This document shows, one piece after another, positions 1 through 7,709 of a stretch of 34,355 nt of DNA. The notes beneath the pieces were generated by a model. That model made no database searches, was not told the DNA's origin, and saw only the letters and a list, made by a program, of their open reading frames with translations. The stretch is taken from positions 1 to 34,355 of the forward strand of contig JAEWMO010000002.1 in NCBI GenBank assembly GCA_023457135.1, given 5' to 3'. The DNA is from Methanobacteriota archaeon. GTDB taxonomy: Archaea > Halobacteriota > Methanomicrobia > Methanomicrobiales > Methanoculleaceae. The translations under genes and the position numbers were made by a program. Each line of letters starts with the position of its first letter. Position 1 is the first letter of the stretch.

Positions 1-1733
1 GCAACCGTGTCGACCCCGGCGAGCACCGAGAGGAACTGGGCCTGGATGACGGCCACGACGAAGATGAAGACGGTGAAGACCAGGTAGACGATGGCGACGT
101 AGATGAACATCTCGGCCTGCCGCTCGCGCTTGAGGGTCTCCGACATCGCGGCGTCGCGGGCTGCGATGTTGAGGACCTCACCGATATCCCCGGTCATCCG
201 GCTCGCCGTCGTGATCAGGGTGACCGCACGCGCGATGGTGGGGGTGCGTATCCGCTCCTCGAACCGCACAAGCGCATCGTGGACGCTCGCGCCCCAATCG
301 ATGTCGCGCTTGATCTTCCGGACCTCGTAGGTCAGGATACCGAGGTCCGCCTTCACGATGATCGTGATCGCCTGCGCAAGCGTCAGGCCCACCTGGTTTA
401 TCCCGGAGATGCGGTTGAGGAACTCGGGGATCGCCGCCTCAAGCCCCATCACCGTCTTCTGCCAGGAGCGGTGGAAGATGCCGAAGGGCGCGAGGACGAC
501 CAGCAGCGCCACGATCAGGTGGTCGTCGATGACGTCGATCAGCAACTCGACGTCGGCATAGGGCGGTGTTGCCAGGACGGCGAGGGTGATGTAGACGAGC
601 GCGATCGGCACCGTCACGTAGAACGTCCGGTTCGGGTCGACGAGAAAGGCCTGAAGCGGGTGGCGCAGGAAGGCCCGGAGGCTGCGGATCCGGTCGTAAC
701 GGGCAAGCTGCTTGAAGAACGGTTCATCGCCGGCCCGGGTCTCGACCCGGACGTCGTTGAACTCGCGGAGCCACCGCATCTCGGTATACCGCTCGATCCC
801 CTCGGTCTTGATCGAGACTGCGTCCACAAAGAGGATGAAGAAGAGCGAACCGACCGGGATCAGGAGGTAGATGACGACCGAGAGCTGCGCTACAGGCGTG
901 CTGCTCATGAAACCCATGACGACCATGACGATGATGATGAAGAGCGGGCCGGCGACAAAGAGGGTCACATAGCCTTCGGCCACCAGCTGGAGCGTCGAGA
1001 GGAAGGTCTTCTGCTCGAACCGCGCCTCCTCCTGGTAGGTGCGCACCCGGGCATCGAGAAAGGCAAGCATATCCCCCCCGCTCTCGATCACGGAGACGAG
1101 GTCCTGCACGAACTCCGCGAGTTTCTCCGAAGGGGTGGTCTCCTGCAGGTGGCGTAGCGCCGTGATCACATCGTAGCCGAAGTAGTCGGTGTCGCGGACG
1201 ACCCGCCGGAACTCGTAGGCGGCCTCCCCATAGACTGCGGAACTCCCGCTGATCGCCCGGAAGACCGACATGATCTCCGCTCCGCCCTGGCACATGGCGT
1301 ACATATAGGCGACGGCATGGTGAAGCAGCAGGTTGATCCGGGTCGCCCGGTTCTTCTTCACCACGGAGGGGTACTGCAGGAGGAGGAGAGAGGCCACGCG
1401 GGCGGCGACGGCGAAGATGACAAGACTCGCAAGAGCCTGCAGGAGACCCAGCGCGGGGTCCGCCAGCAGGAACTCCGGCACATGGAGGGAGAAGACGTTG
1501 TAGATCCCGATCCCCAGCCGCGGGAGAGCGGCAAACCGCATCACGAGAATTGCAATAATCGCCCAGAAGAGCCCGAAGAGCACCGATACGAGGAACGTCC
1601 GCACCAGGTAGCGGTCGAGGGTGATCCCCATGTTGGCCGCGACGAGGGCTTCGTGGAGACTCCGGTAACGGATGGGGTCGCGCACCGCCAGCCAGTGGAC
1701 GAGCCGGCGAATATGTGTGCAGGCGGGGAGCAT
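1..1733 (-). CDS. TadC/FlaJ-like type II secretion system F-domain membrane protein (partial, 3' end outside window)
   Basis: The minus-strand frame is open from an ATG at 1733 to the window edge, giving at least 577 residues. It begins MLPACTHIRRLVHW and contains several long hydrophobic segments (for example FLVSVLFGLFWAIIAILVM near residue 50, a pair around VTLFVAGPLFIIIVMVV, and another near VTVPIALVYITLAVL). Two cytoplasmic T2SS-F-like regions carry the typical run 'IMSVFRAISG...YGEAAYEFRRVVRD...ESGGDM', and a second copy has 'FLNRISGINQVGLTLAQAI'. This is the layout of archaeal FlaJ/TadC platform proteins, which form the inner-membrane base for pilus or archaellum assembly together with a hexameric ATPase. 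Its ATG overlaps the TGA of the upstream ATPase gene by one base, so the two are translationally coupled. No pilin or archaellin gene is visible here, so the appendage it builds is unknown. Confidence 0.85.
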   Translation of the reverse strand, partial: MLPACTHIRRLVHWLAVRDPIRYRSLHEALVAANMGITLDRYLVRTFLVSVLFGLFWAIIAILVMRFAALPRLGIGIYNVFSLHVPEFLLADPALGLLQALASLVIFAVAARVASLLLLQYPSVVKKNRATRINLLLHHAVAYMYAMCQGGAEIMSVFRAISGSSAVYGEAAYEFRRVVRDTDYFGYDVITALRHLQETTPSEKLAEFVQDLVSVIESGGDMLAFLDARVRTYQEEARFEQKTFLSTLQLVAEGYVTLFVAGPLFIIIVMVVMGFMSSTPVAQLSVVIYLLIPVGSLFFILFVDAVSIKTEGIERYTEMRWLREFNDVRVETRAGDEPFFKQLARYDRIRSLRAFLRHPLQAFLVDPNRTFYVTVPIALVYITLAVLATPPYADVELLIDVIDDHLIVALLVVLAPFGIFHRSWQKTVMGLEAAIPEFLNRISGINQVGLTLAQAITIIVKADLGILTYEVRKIKRDIDWGASVHDALVRFEERIRTPTIARAVTLITTASRMTGDIGEVLNIAARDAAMSETLKRERQAEMFIYVAIVYLVFTVFIFVVAVIQAQFLSVLAGVDTV

Positions 1734-3373
1734 CACCGGATCAACCTGCCGAGGTCGTCGAGAGAGGCGAGCACCCGGTCCCGGTCGATCGTGAAGGCCT
1801 GGACGATCCGGGCGACCGCCCTGTAGTCCCTGATTCCCTGTTCATGCATCGCGAGCAGGACGGAACGCCGGATCTGCAACTCCTCCTCGAGCTGTGTCCT
1901 GTTCCAGCCGCGGTACTCCATGATCTCCCCGTAGATCCGGGACCTTCCCGAGTAGGAGAAGGTGTCGGGCACGGGGTTGTACTCGTAGACCGTGTTCACC
2001 TGGAGGTTGCCGGTGATCGGGTCGATCCCGGCGAGCTCGACGATCTCCCGGCACCTTCTGACACGGTCGCGCCCCCGGTGGGTGAGTGCCTGGACGGATA
2101 TGACGTCCAGCGCCTGGAGCATGTTTCGTGGCACGTTGAGCGGTTCGCTCTCCAGGCGGTGGATCGCCGCGTCGACGCCGCCGGCATGCATGGTGGAGAA
2201 GGTTGTGTGCCCGGTGCTCATCGCCTGGAAGAGGGTCTGGGCTTCGCTCCCGCGGACCTCGCCGACCAGGATGTACTCGGGGCGCTGCCGCATCGCGGCC
2301 TTGAGGAGATCGAACATCCCGATGGTGGCGCCGAGCCCCTGCGAGATCATCTCCCGTGTGACGTTCGCGACCCAGTTCTCGTGATAGAGCGTGATCTCCC
2401 GGGTGTCCTCGATGGAGACGACTTTTGCAAGCGGCGGGATGAAGAGGGCGACCGCGTTGAGCGACGTGGTCTTCCCCGAGGCGGTGCCGCCGATGAAGAG
2501 GAGGCTCTTGTTGTTCTCGATAGCCATCCAGAAGTAGACGAGCTGGTCGACGTCGAAGGTGTGCGTCTCCATCAACTCGACCGGTGTGAACGGCTCTTCG
2601 CGGAACTTCCGGATCGTGAACGCCGTGCCACGGGTGGTGACCTCGCTGCCGAAGGTGAGCTGCAGCCGTGACCCGTCGGGGAGGGTCGCGTCCACGAGCG
2701 GGCTGCCTATGGAGACGTGCTTGCCCGAGCGCTGGGCAAGGGTGATCGCGAGCGAGTTCAAGGCCGTCTCATCGAAGAGGATGTTGGTCTTGATGTTCTG
2801 GTGCCTGCGGTGGTAGAGGAAGAGCGGGACGCCGGTGCCGTCACAGGAGATATCCTCGATCCGGGGATCTTTCATCAGGGCGTCGATGCGCGACCAGCCG
2901 AGGAAGTTGCGTTCGAGGTAGTAGTGGAGTTTGAAGGTCGAGGTGCCGTCGAGGGTGAGGCCGTACTCCTCAAGCAGTTCCTGTGTCTTCCGGAAGAGGA
3001 CCTTCCGGCGGTCGGCGACGAGATCGTGGTCGTCGAGGATCAGGATATCGCGGAGGTCGTCAAAGAGCCGTTCGAGGAGTTCGTACTCGAACTCCGAGAG
3101 CACCGGTTCGAAGAGGAGATACTCGGCCTGGTTCGTCTGCGTGTTCCGTGCAATCACCGCGAGCGAGAGGCCTTCGAGGATCCAGTAGCGGTCGAGTTCC
3201 TCGTAGGGCGGCGAGATCGCCGCCTCCACAAGGCTGCCGTGCACCGCAGGGTCGTAGCTGTCCGGGACCTCGATGCCTTTCCGGAAGGAGAGGAGCCACG
3301 CCACAAGGCGGGCGGGGTCGGCCCATTCCCTGGCGGGGGCGGAGGGGGCGGCCGGGCCCTCCTGCTCCATCAT
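1733..3373 (-). CDS. Type II/IV secretion system ATPase (TadA/FlaI/GspE family)
   Basis: This 546-residue secretion NTPase powers pilus or archaellum-type assembly at the cytoplasmic membrane. Visible motifs are Walker A GGTASGKTT (residues 295-303), an Asp/His-box region following it, Walker B YILVGEVRG (367-375), and the His box GHTTFSTMHAGG (about 389-399). The N-terminal 250 residues match the usual archaeal N-domain, with 'RIEDISCDG' as the typical entry to the catalytic half. The ATG at 3373 is the first start in a frame that stays open upstream to about 3668 but has no ATG, GTG or TTG there, so the start is reasonably fixed although the leader is long. The downstream TadC-like gene overlaps by one base. 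No flaG/flaH cluster sits beside it on this strand, so a Tad-like pilus is as likely as an archaellum. Confidence 0.9.
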   Translation of the reverse strand: MMEQEGPAAPSAPAREWADPARLVAWLLSFRKGIEVPDSYDPAVHGSLVEAAISPPYEELDRYWILEGLSLAVIARNTQTNQAEYLLFEPVLSEFEYELLERLFDDLRDILILDDHDLVADRRKVLFRKTQELLEEYGLTLDGTSTFKLHYYLERNFLGWSRIDALMKDPRIEDISCDGTGVPLFLYHRRHQNIKTNILFDETALNSLAITLAQRSGKHVSIGSPLVDATLPDGSRLQLTFGSEVTTRGTAFTIRKFREEPFTPVELMETHTFDVDQLVYFWMAIENNKSLLFIGGTASGKTTSLNAVALFIPPLAKVVSIEDTREITLYHENWVANVTREMISQGLGATIGMFDLLKAAMRQRPEYILVGEVRGSEAQTLFQAMSTGHTTFSTMHAGGVDAAIHRLESEPLNVPRNMLQALDVISVQALTHRGRDRVRRCREIVELAGIDPITGNLQVNTVYEYNPVPDTFSYSGRSRIYGEIMEYRGWNRTQLEEELQIRRSVLLAMHEQGIRDYRAVARIVQAFTIDRDRVLASLDDLGRLIR

Positions 3374-3669
3374 CGCAGCACCCGCGGAGAAGGCGTGTCC
3401 GTAGAGGTTCTCCCGCTCAGCGGAACCCTGACTGTGCCCTGTAGACGCTCCATACCCTGCATCGCCTACCCCGGCCCCCGCCGCTTTCCGGCCGGTCTTG
3501 AGGACGGGACGGAGGGCGAGCGGGATGCCGTATAAGACTATACGTGATGTGGAGCGGCATCCATATAAATCTGTTTTTGCGGCAGGGGGTACTCGCTTTA
3601 GCCATAGTTTTGACCTGCGGCGCAGCAGACCAGAACGTTTTAACCGCCATCCAGATATAGTAAATACCT
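3374..3669. promoter_or_regulatory. Divergent intergenic promoter region between the secretion ATPase and KaiC-like genes
   Basis: These 296 bases separate divergent genes. A TATA-like run CCATATAAATC at 3561-3571 reads well on both strands (minus: ATTTATATGG) and TTATAC lies at about 3530 in the plus orientation. TTTTAACC near 3635 would give an almost leaderless transcript for the plus gene at 3670. Which box is used cannot be decided by eye. The ATPase would have a leader of over 130 nt if it uses the box at 3561. Confidence 0.4.
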
Positions 3670-4509
3670 ATGCAAGACAGCCTCCGGTTGCGGATGCCGA
3701 CGGGGATCGACTCGCTCGATCCCATGCTGGATGGGGGCGTCCCGCCGGGCTCGGCGGTGCTGCTGCTCGGGGAGCATGGCGCCGGCAACATCGAGTTCGT
3801 GCAGACCTCGATCATGCATCTCTCCACCCGGAAGCAGAGCGGGGCGCCACCGGGGGAGGACCTCCTGCTCCCTGGCGGGATCTCGTATGTGACGTTCACC
3901 CGGATGCAGGAGGATATCCTCCGGGAGATGGCCCTCTCCTTCAATCAGGGCCTCTACAGCCGGCTCGAAGAGGGAGTTGTCTTTCACGATCTCTCGGAAC
4001 TCTACTTCGATGCAAGCATCGTCCCCCCGGACTGGTACTGTGAGGGAAGCATCATCGAGCGTCTCCAGAAGAAGCAGCGTAAGGAGAACGGGAACATCCT
4101 CGCCGAAGTCGCCCGGGTGCTTGACGGATGCGAAAAGAGGGGCCTGATCGTCCTCGACTCGCTGACCGATATCGCCCCGCCGATGACGGATCCCGTCCGG
4201 TGGCACACGTTCATCGCCTTTCTGCGAGGGCTGCAGCGGGCAGCGAAGCGCTGGAACACCACCGTCTATCTCCTGCTCACCTCCGGCATCCTTGAGAGGT
4301 CGCAGGAACTCGAGATCGCCGACTGCGTCGATGCCACGCTCTTCTTCCGCTGGGAGGAGACCGGGGCGCAGCGCCGGCAGCGGGTCATGCACTTCGAGAA
4401 GTTCCGGGGTGTGATGCCCCGCCTCGAGGAGAAGGATCTCGTGAAGTTCGCGGTGAAGATCTCCGCGGGGAACGGGTTTGAAGTGCGCAACATCAGGGTG
4501 GTGGTCTGA
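3670..4509 (+). CDS. KaiC/RAD55-like RecA-superfamily protein with degenerate Walker A
   Basis: A 279-residue protein with the KaiC/RAD55 opening 'LRMPTGIDSLDPMLDGGVPPGSAVLLLGEHGAG' split over residues 7-39. The P-loop position reads GEHGAGNIEF (from residue 34): the canonical Lys-Thr/Ser after the last Gly is replaced by Asn-Ile, so ATP binding is probably lost or altered. A Walker B-like strand 'GLIVLDSLTDI' remains. It ends in a TGA that overlaps the ATG of the next KaiC-like gene by one base, so the two are co-translated and may form a heteromeric pair with one active and one regulatory subunit. KaiC-like archaeal proteins include the archaellum regulator FlaH and signalling ATPases; the divergent secretion ATPase next door makes a link to pilus or archaellum control conceivable but unproven. 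Confidence 0.8.
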   Translation: MQDSLRLRMPTGIDSLDPMLDGGVPPGSAVLLLGEHGAGNIEFVQTSIMHLSTRKQSGAPPGEDLLLPGGISYVTFTRMQEDILREMALSFNQGLYSRLEEGVVFHDLSELYFDASIVPPDWYCEGSIIERLQKKQRKENGNILAEVARVLDGCEKRGLIVLDSLTDIAPPMTDPVRWHTFIAFLRGLQRAAKRWNTTVYLLLTSGILERSQELEIADCVDATLFFRWEETGAQRRQRVMHFEKFRGVMPRLEEKDLVKFAVKISAGNGFEVRNIRVVV

Positions 4510-5201
4510 TGAGCAGCCGGGTGAAGTTCGGGGTCGAGGGGCTCGACGAGATGCTCCTTGGAGGGCTGCTCGAGCGGAGCATCTGTGCGATCGTCGGCAC
4601 CTACGGCACCGGGAAGACGATGTTCGCCCTCCAGTTCGCCCACGCGGGGCTTTCGCAGGGGGAGAAGGTGATCTATATCAGCCTCGAGGAGCGCGAAGAC
4701 CTCCTCCGCGCCACCATGGCGCAGAAGGGGTGGAATACTGCCGATTTCGAGGACCGGTTCTACCTTCTCCGGCTGGACCCGACGGACTTCAACCTCGCGA
4801 TCAGCAGCATCAAGAGCGAGCTTCCGGCGCTCATCAAGAGCACCGGGGCGTCACGGGTGATCATCGACCCGATATCGCTCTTTGAGGGCCTCTTTGAGGA
4901 CGAGTCCGTCCGGCGGCAGGAGATGTTTGCGTTCATCGAGATGATGCGGGACGAGGCCTGCACGCTCGTGATCACGAGCGAGACCGATATCGCAAAACCG
5001 GACGGGAGCAGGTACGGCCTTGCGGAGTACCTGGCGGATACGGTGGTCCTCCTCCGCTACATCCGGTCGCCGGGGCTGACGGAGGTGCATCTCGCCCTCG
5101 AGGTCGTGAAGATGCGCCGGTCGGCCCACTCCCGCGAGATCAAGCCGTTCGAGATCTTTGCAGACCGGATCATGGTGTATTCGGAGGCGAGTCTGTTTTA
5201 A
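4509..5201 (+). CDS. KaiC/RAD55-like ATPase (intact P-loop)
   Basis: A 230-residue single-domain KaiC/RAD55 ATPase. It opens with 'VKFGVEGLDEMLLGGLLE', has an intact Walker A GTYGTGKT (residues 30-37), the KaiC-typical 'KVIYISLEER' after the first helix, and a Walker B strand 'ASRVIIDPISLF'. The C-terminal part ('LTEVHLALEVVKMRRSAHS') matches the usual KaiC-family end. It is translationally coupled to the preceding paralogue, which lacks the P-loop lysine. The likely role is signalling or switch ATPase activity; the partner is unknown. It is followed by a cluster of hairpins and the truncated end of the toxin-cassette array. Confidence 0.88.
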   Translation: MSSRVKFGVEGLDEMLLGGLLERSICAIVGTYGTGKTMFALQFAHAGLSQGEKVIYISLEEREDLLRATMAQKGWNTADFEDRFYLLRLDPTDFNLAISSIKSELPALIKSTGASRVIIDPISLFEGLFEDESVRRQEMFAFIEMMRDEACTLVITSETDIAKPDGSRYGLAEYLADTVVLLRYIRSPGLTEVHLALEVVKMRRSAHSREIKPFEIFADRIMVYSEASLF

Positions 5202-5205
5202 GCGA

Positions 5206-5349
5206 CTGTCCGCAGGACAGGAGCTTGAGAAAACGCGAAGCGTTTTCGAGTGCGACGCGGCCCCTCCGGGGCAGGCGGAGCTCGAGAAGACCGAAGGTCT
5301 TCGAGTTACGATAGACGGGAGCGTCTGGAGCAGGAGCACTCCACTCCTG
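5206..5349. repeat. Cluster of small perfect hairpins (palindromic repeat mosaic)
   Basis: Six inverted repeats follow each other: CTGTCC-GCA-GGACAG (5206-5220), GAAAACGC-GAA-GCGTTTTC (5229-5247), GCCCC-TCC-GGGGC (5260-5272), GAAGACC-GAA-GGTCTTC (5286-5302), AGACG-GGAG-CGTCT (5313-5326) and CAGGAG-N7-CTCCTG (5331-5349). Most have three-base loops. They lie between the convergent ends of the KaiC-like gene and the truncated toxin cassette, and could act in bidirectional termination or be a mobile palindromic repeat. Related wording (gcgagcgnagcgagc...gaGCACCGTnAGGTGC) recurs at 19129-19191 and 20115-20152. Confidence 0.65.
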
Positions 5350-5832
5350 ATGGAGCGTCGCGGCTCGCACCTGCGACAGCCCGGACGTCGGGATCCGGTA
5401 TTTCGCTAATCAGCAGCACGGCTGCGGGCATCAACAGCTCCGGGAGCTTCAGGACGAACTTCCCGACGACGGCCGCAACCTTCGCCGCGTCCCCGGGTCC
5501 GGGGATCGCGCCTGCGGCGTTTATCGCCGCGCCGATCGCATCCCCGTTCAGGATCGCCTGCACCGCGTCGCGGATGTCGACGATCCCGCCCATGACCGGC
5601 AGGCAGGAGAACCCGATCCAGCCGACCATGTAGTAGGGCGAGGAGGCGGTCTCCTCCCCGACCAGCCAGTAGAACGACCCGTCGGGCAGCCCGGTCTCCC
5701 CGAAGACCGCACCGAGGATGATGGCCCGCCCGGTCTTGGCGAGGTTGATGTCACCGCTCGCGGCAGGCGTCAGCGGGTCCGGGTCGGCGCTGTCGCGGAG
5801 GCCGTCGCCGTTGTGTTGAGGGGTGTAGATGC
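5306..5832 (-). pseudogene. Truncated orphan pretoxin cassette E
   Basis: The frame is open from 5836 down to a stop at 5306. It starts directly after the immunity gene to its right with 'HNGDGLRDSADPDPLTPAAS', then the shared pretoxin helices 'YYMVGWIGFSCLP' and 'INAAGAIPGPGD'. After GPGD it departs from the other copies ('AAKVAAVVGKFVLKLPELL') and the toxin tip is missing: the last 35 or so residues are low-complexity and read through the hairpin cluster. There is no start codon before the pretoxin (first ATG at 5629 is inside it) and no immunity gene follows. It is best seen as the eroded end of the cassette array. Confidence 0.75.
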
Positions 5833-6318
5833 CTACTCAATACCCTTCAGGTCGACACGACCGTGAATGTGGACGTAATCTCCTGCTTTGAGCTGGAGAT
5901 GGAAGTATTCCCTGTTGATAGCAACCAGTATCTTTCCAACTCCAAAATCGACGATGGCATTGTACCATCGTTCGGCTTTTTGCGGATCGTCCGGGATAAT
6001 GATCTCTCCTATGCGACCATTGAGGCCCCATTTAGGTCCAGCATAGCCTCTTTGAGCATCTAACGGTTTATCTACGCCCACCTCCACGGTATCGATCTTT
6101 TCCAGAGATAATACTAACATGACCAAGATGATTTCTTTAGTTTCCCCAATCATCTCGGACGTGCAGAGCATAAAATCATCCAAGACATATTCTTGGACTC
6201 CATTGGCGAACTCGACAAGCACTAACTGGGTATAGGCCCTCTCCATATATACAGCACTGGGTTCAGTACCCATTATCAAGGCTGAAAAAATGAGTTTTTC
6301 CCTCAAATCGTCTTTCAT
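5833..6318 (-). CDS. Candidate immunity protein D
   Basis: A 161-residue acidic cytoplasmic protein that starts two bases after the stop of toxin cassette D, the usual placing of an immunity gene. It aligns over its whole length with the 159-residue protein at 10803-11282: both begin MK[DE]DL[RK]EKL, share 'YTQ[LF]VLVE', 'GRI[GD]EIIIPDDP', 'AIVDFGVGKIL', 'YFHLQLK[AE]GDYVH' and end 'GRVDL[KR]GI'. The middle (about residues 80-100) differs, as expected for proteins matched to different toxin alleles. The beta-rich C-terminus could be an OB-like barrel; that is a guess. No known immunity family is recognised. Function is inferred from position and from co-variation with the toxin. Confidence 0.7.
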   Translation of the reverse strand: MKDDLREKLIFSALIMGTEPSAVYMERAYTQLVLVEFANGVQEYVLDDFMLCTSEMIGETKEIILVMLVLSLEKIDTVEVGVDKPLDAQRGYAGPKWGLNGRIGEIIIPDDPQKAERWYNAIVDFGVGKILVAINREYFHLQLKAGDYVHIHGRVDLKGIE

Positions 6319-6319
6319 A

Positions 6320-7696
6320 CTACACCGTTATGGGATACGCAGTCACAATGTAGCCATTACTTCCAATAATAAGACGTAGTGTTTCACCAGAAGTTGGTTC
6401 CACGTAGTGATAAACTCCGTTGTCGTTGATCTTTTGCCCATATTTCGCCCCGTCCTGAATAAGGGCTTTTATCGCGTTCTCGTCCTCATACGCATCGCCG
6501 AACGCTTTCTTGAAATCGTTGGTACCCTGATAGTAGATGTGGTTATTCTGGATATGGATCCACCCGGACCCTCCCCCTCCATCGTACACGGTTCCCAGAA
6601 TCTCACCCTCTGCTGTTCCAAGCTTCCCTTCCTCCAGCCAGAACACCTTCCCGTCCCCACGTTTGATAACGCTCAATGTCCTCTCAAGATTCCCGTTCTG
6701 ATCGATCACCTTCGCCAGATCGCCCGCTTCGATCTCGCCCCCGACCAGTCGATGCCCGGCGCCGTCGAAGAGCACGTCCCAGATGTCGAGTTTCAGCGAA
6801 TCCGGAAGGAGCGGCCCTATCTCTTTCGAGAGCAAAATCCCAAGATCTCGCGCCTTCCACGGGAACTTCCCGGTGTAGCAGACGATCGCCCCCGTGATCT
6901 TGATCCCGTCCCCGGGCCCGGGGATCGCGCCCGCGGCGTTCATCGCCGCGCCGATCGCATCCCCGTTAATGATCGCCTGCACCGCGTCGCGGATATCGGC
7001 GATGCCGCCGACGACCGGCAGGCAGGAGAACCCGATCCACCCGACCATGTAGTAGGGCGAGGAGGCGGTCTCCTCCCCGACCAGCCCGTAGAAGGACCCG
7101 TCGGGCAGCCCGGTCTCCCCGAAGACCACGCCGGCCAGGATCTCGCGTCCGATCTGGGCGAGATCGACATCCCCGCTGGCCTGCGGCGTCAGCGGGTCGG
7201 GATCGGCGCCGTCGAGGAGGCCGTCGCCATCGGTATCAGGATTGAAGGGATCGGTACCGTACTCGAACTCGGCCAGATCGTCGAGGCCGTCATCGTCGGT
7301 ATCCACCTTGTTCGGGTCGCTCCGCTGCCTGAAGTGGGTCTTGCCGTTCGCGTCGGTGATGGGTTCCCCGGCCTCAAAACCGTCGGCAAGTCCGTCGCCG
7401 TCGGTGTCGACCGTGTCCTGGTCGGGGTTGTTCCAGTTGCCGAACCCGTCGCGATACCCGTTCTCGAAATCGCCCAGCAGGCCGTCGTCGTCCAGGTCCT
7501 CGTTGCTCAGGATCGCGGTCACCGGTACGGTCTGATCCTTGACGACCGTCACCGTCGCGGTGAACGGCGCATAGACGTCTTTCAGGACGTCGAGACGGTG
7601 CGCGCCGACGGGGATACCCGGGAGGGTCAGCTGCCCGGAGGCCGCCGAGGTGGTGCCCTGGTAGGTGTTGCCGAGGGGAGACCTCTGCGCCGCTCC
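6320..7696 (-). CDS. Orphan toxin cassette D (carboxypeptidase-regulatory/TSP3/pretoxin/toxin), no convincing start
   Basis: The frame is open from 7696 to the stop at 6320. From the N-terminal side it holds a carboxypeptidase-regulatory-like segment ('SGQLTLPGIPVGAHRLDVL'), calcium-binding TSP3 repeats (DTDGDGLADG, DTDDDGLDDL, DTDGDGLLDG), the shared pretoxin module (6755-7210) and a toxin tip of about 144 residues. The tip has 'GWIHIQNNH', 'ALIQDGAKYGQ', 'YHYVEP' and ends 'IGSNGYIVTAYPITV'; the HI..NH motif and strand-rich end suggest a BECR-type (barnase/EndoU/colicin/RelE) RNase, by inference. It lacks a signal peptide and an ATG; a GTG at 7552 lies mid-domain. It therefore looks like a silent donor longer than its siblings. 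The immunity gene follows after a one-base gap. Confidence 0.75.
   Translation of the reverse strand, partial: GAAQRSPLGNTYQGTTSAASGQLTLPGIPVGAHRLDVLKDVYAPFTATVTVVKDQTVPVTAILSNEDLDDDGLLGDFENGYRDGFGNWNNPDQDTVDTDGDGLADGFEAGEPITDANGKTHFRQRSDPNKVDTDDDGLDDLAEFEYGTDPFNPDTDGDGLLDGADPDPLTPQASGDVDLAQIGREILAGVVFGETGLPDGSFYGLVGEETASSPYYMVGWIGFSCLPVVGGIADIRDAVQAIINGDAIGAAMNAAGAIPGPGDGIKITGAIVCYTGKFPWKARDLGILLSKEIGPLLPDSLKLDIWDVLFDGAGHRLVGGEIEAGDLAKVIDQNGNLERTLSVIKRGDGKVFWLEEGKLGTAEGEILGTVYDGGGGSGWIHIQNNHIYYQGTNDFKKAFGDAYEDENAIKALIQDGAKYGQKINDNGVYHYVEPTSGETLRLIIGSNGYIVTAYPITV
6755..7210 (-). repeat. Shared pretoxin module, copy D
   Basis: 152 codons from GADPDPLTP to LFDGAG. DNA is nearly identical to copies at 10185-10643, 11707-12162 and 13244-13708. 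The homology to copy B continues about 120 bases further into the toxin side (same text 'cccacgtttgataacgctc'). Confidence 0.85.
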
Positions 7697-7709
7697 TCAA
7701 AACTGCACG

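Noticed and set aside
279..1157. Long plus-strand frame opposite the TadC-like gene
   Set aside because: It is charged, repetitive and has no domain signature; the minus strand carries a continuous TadC-like membrane protein over the same bases.
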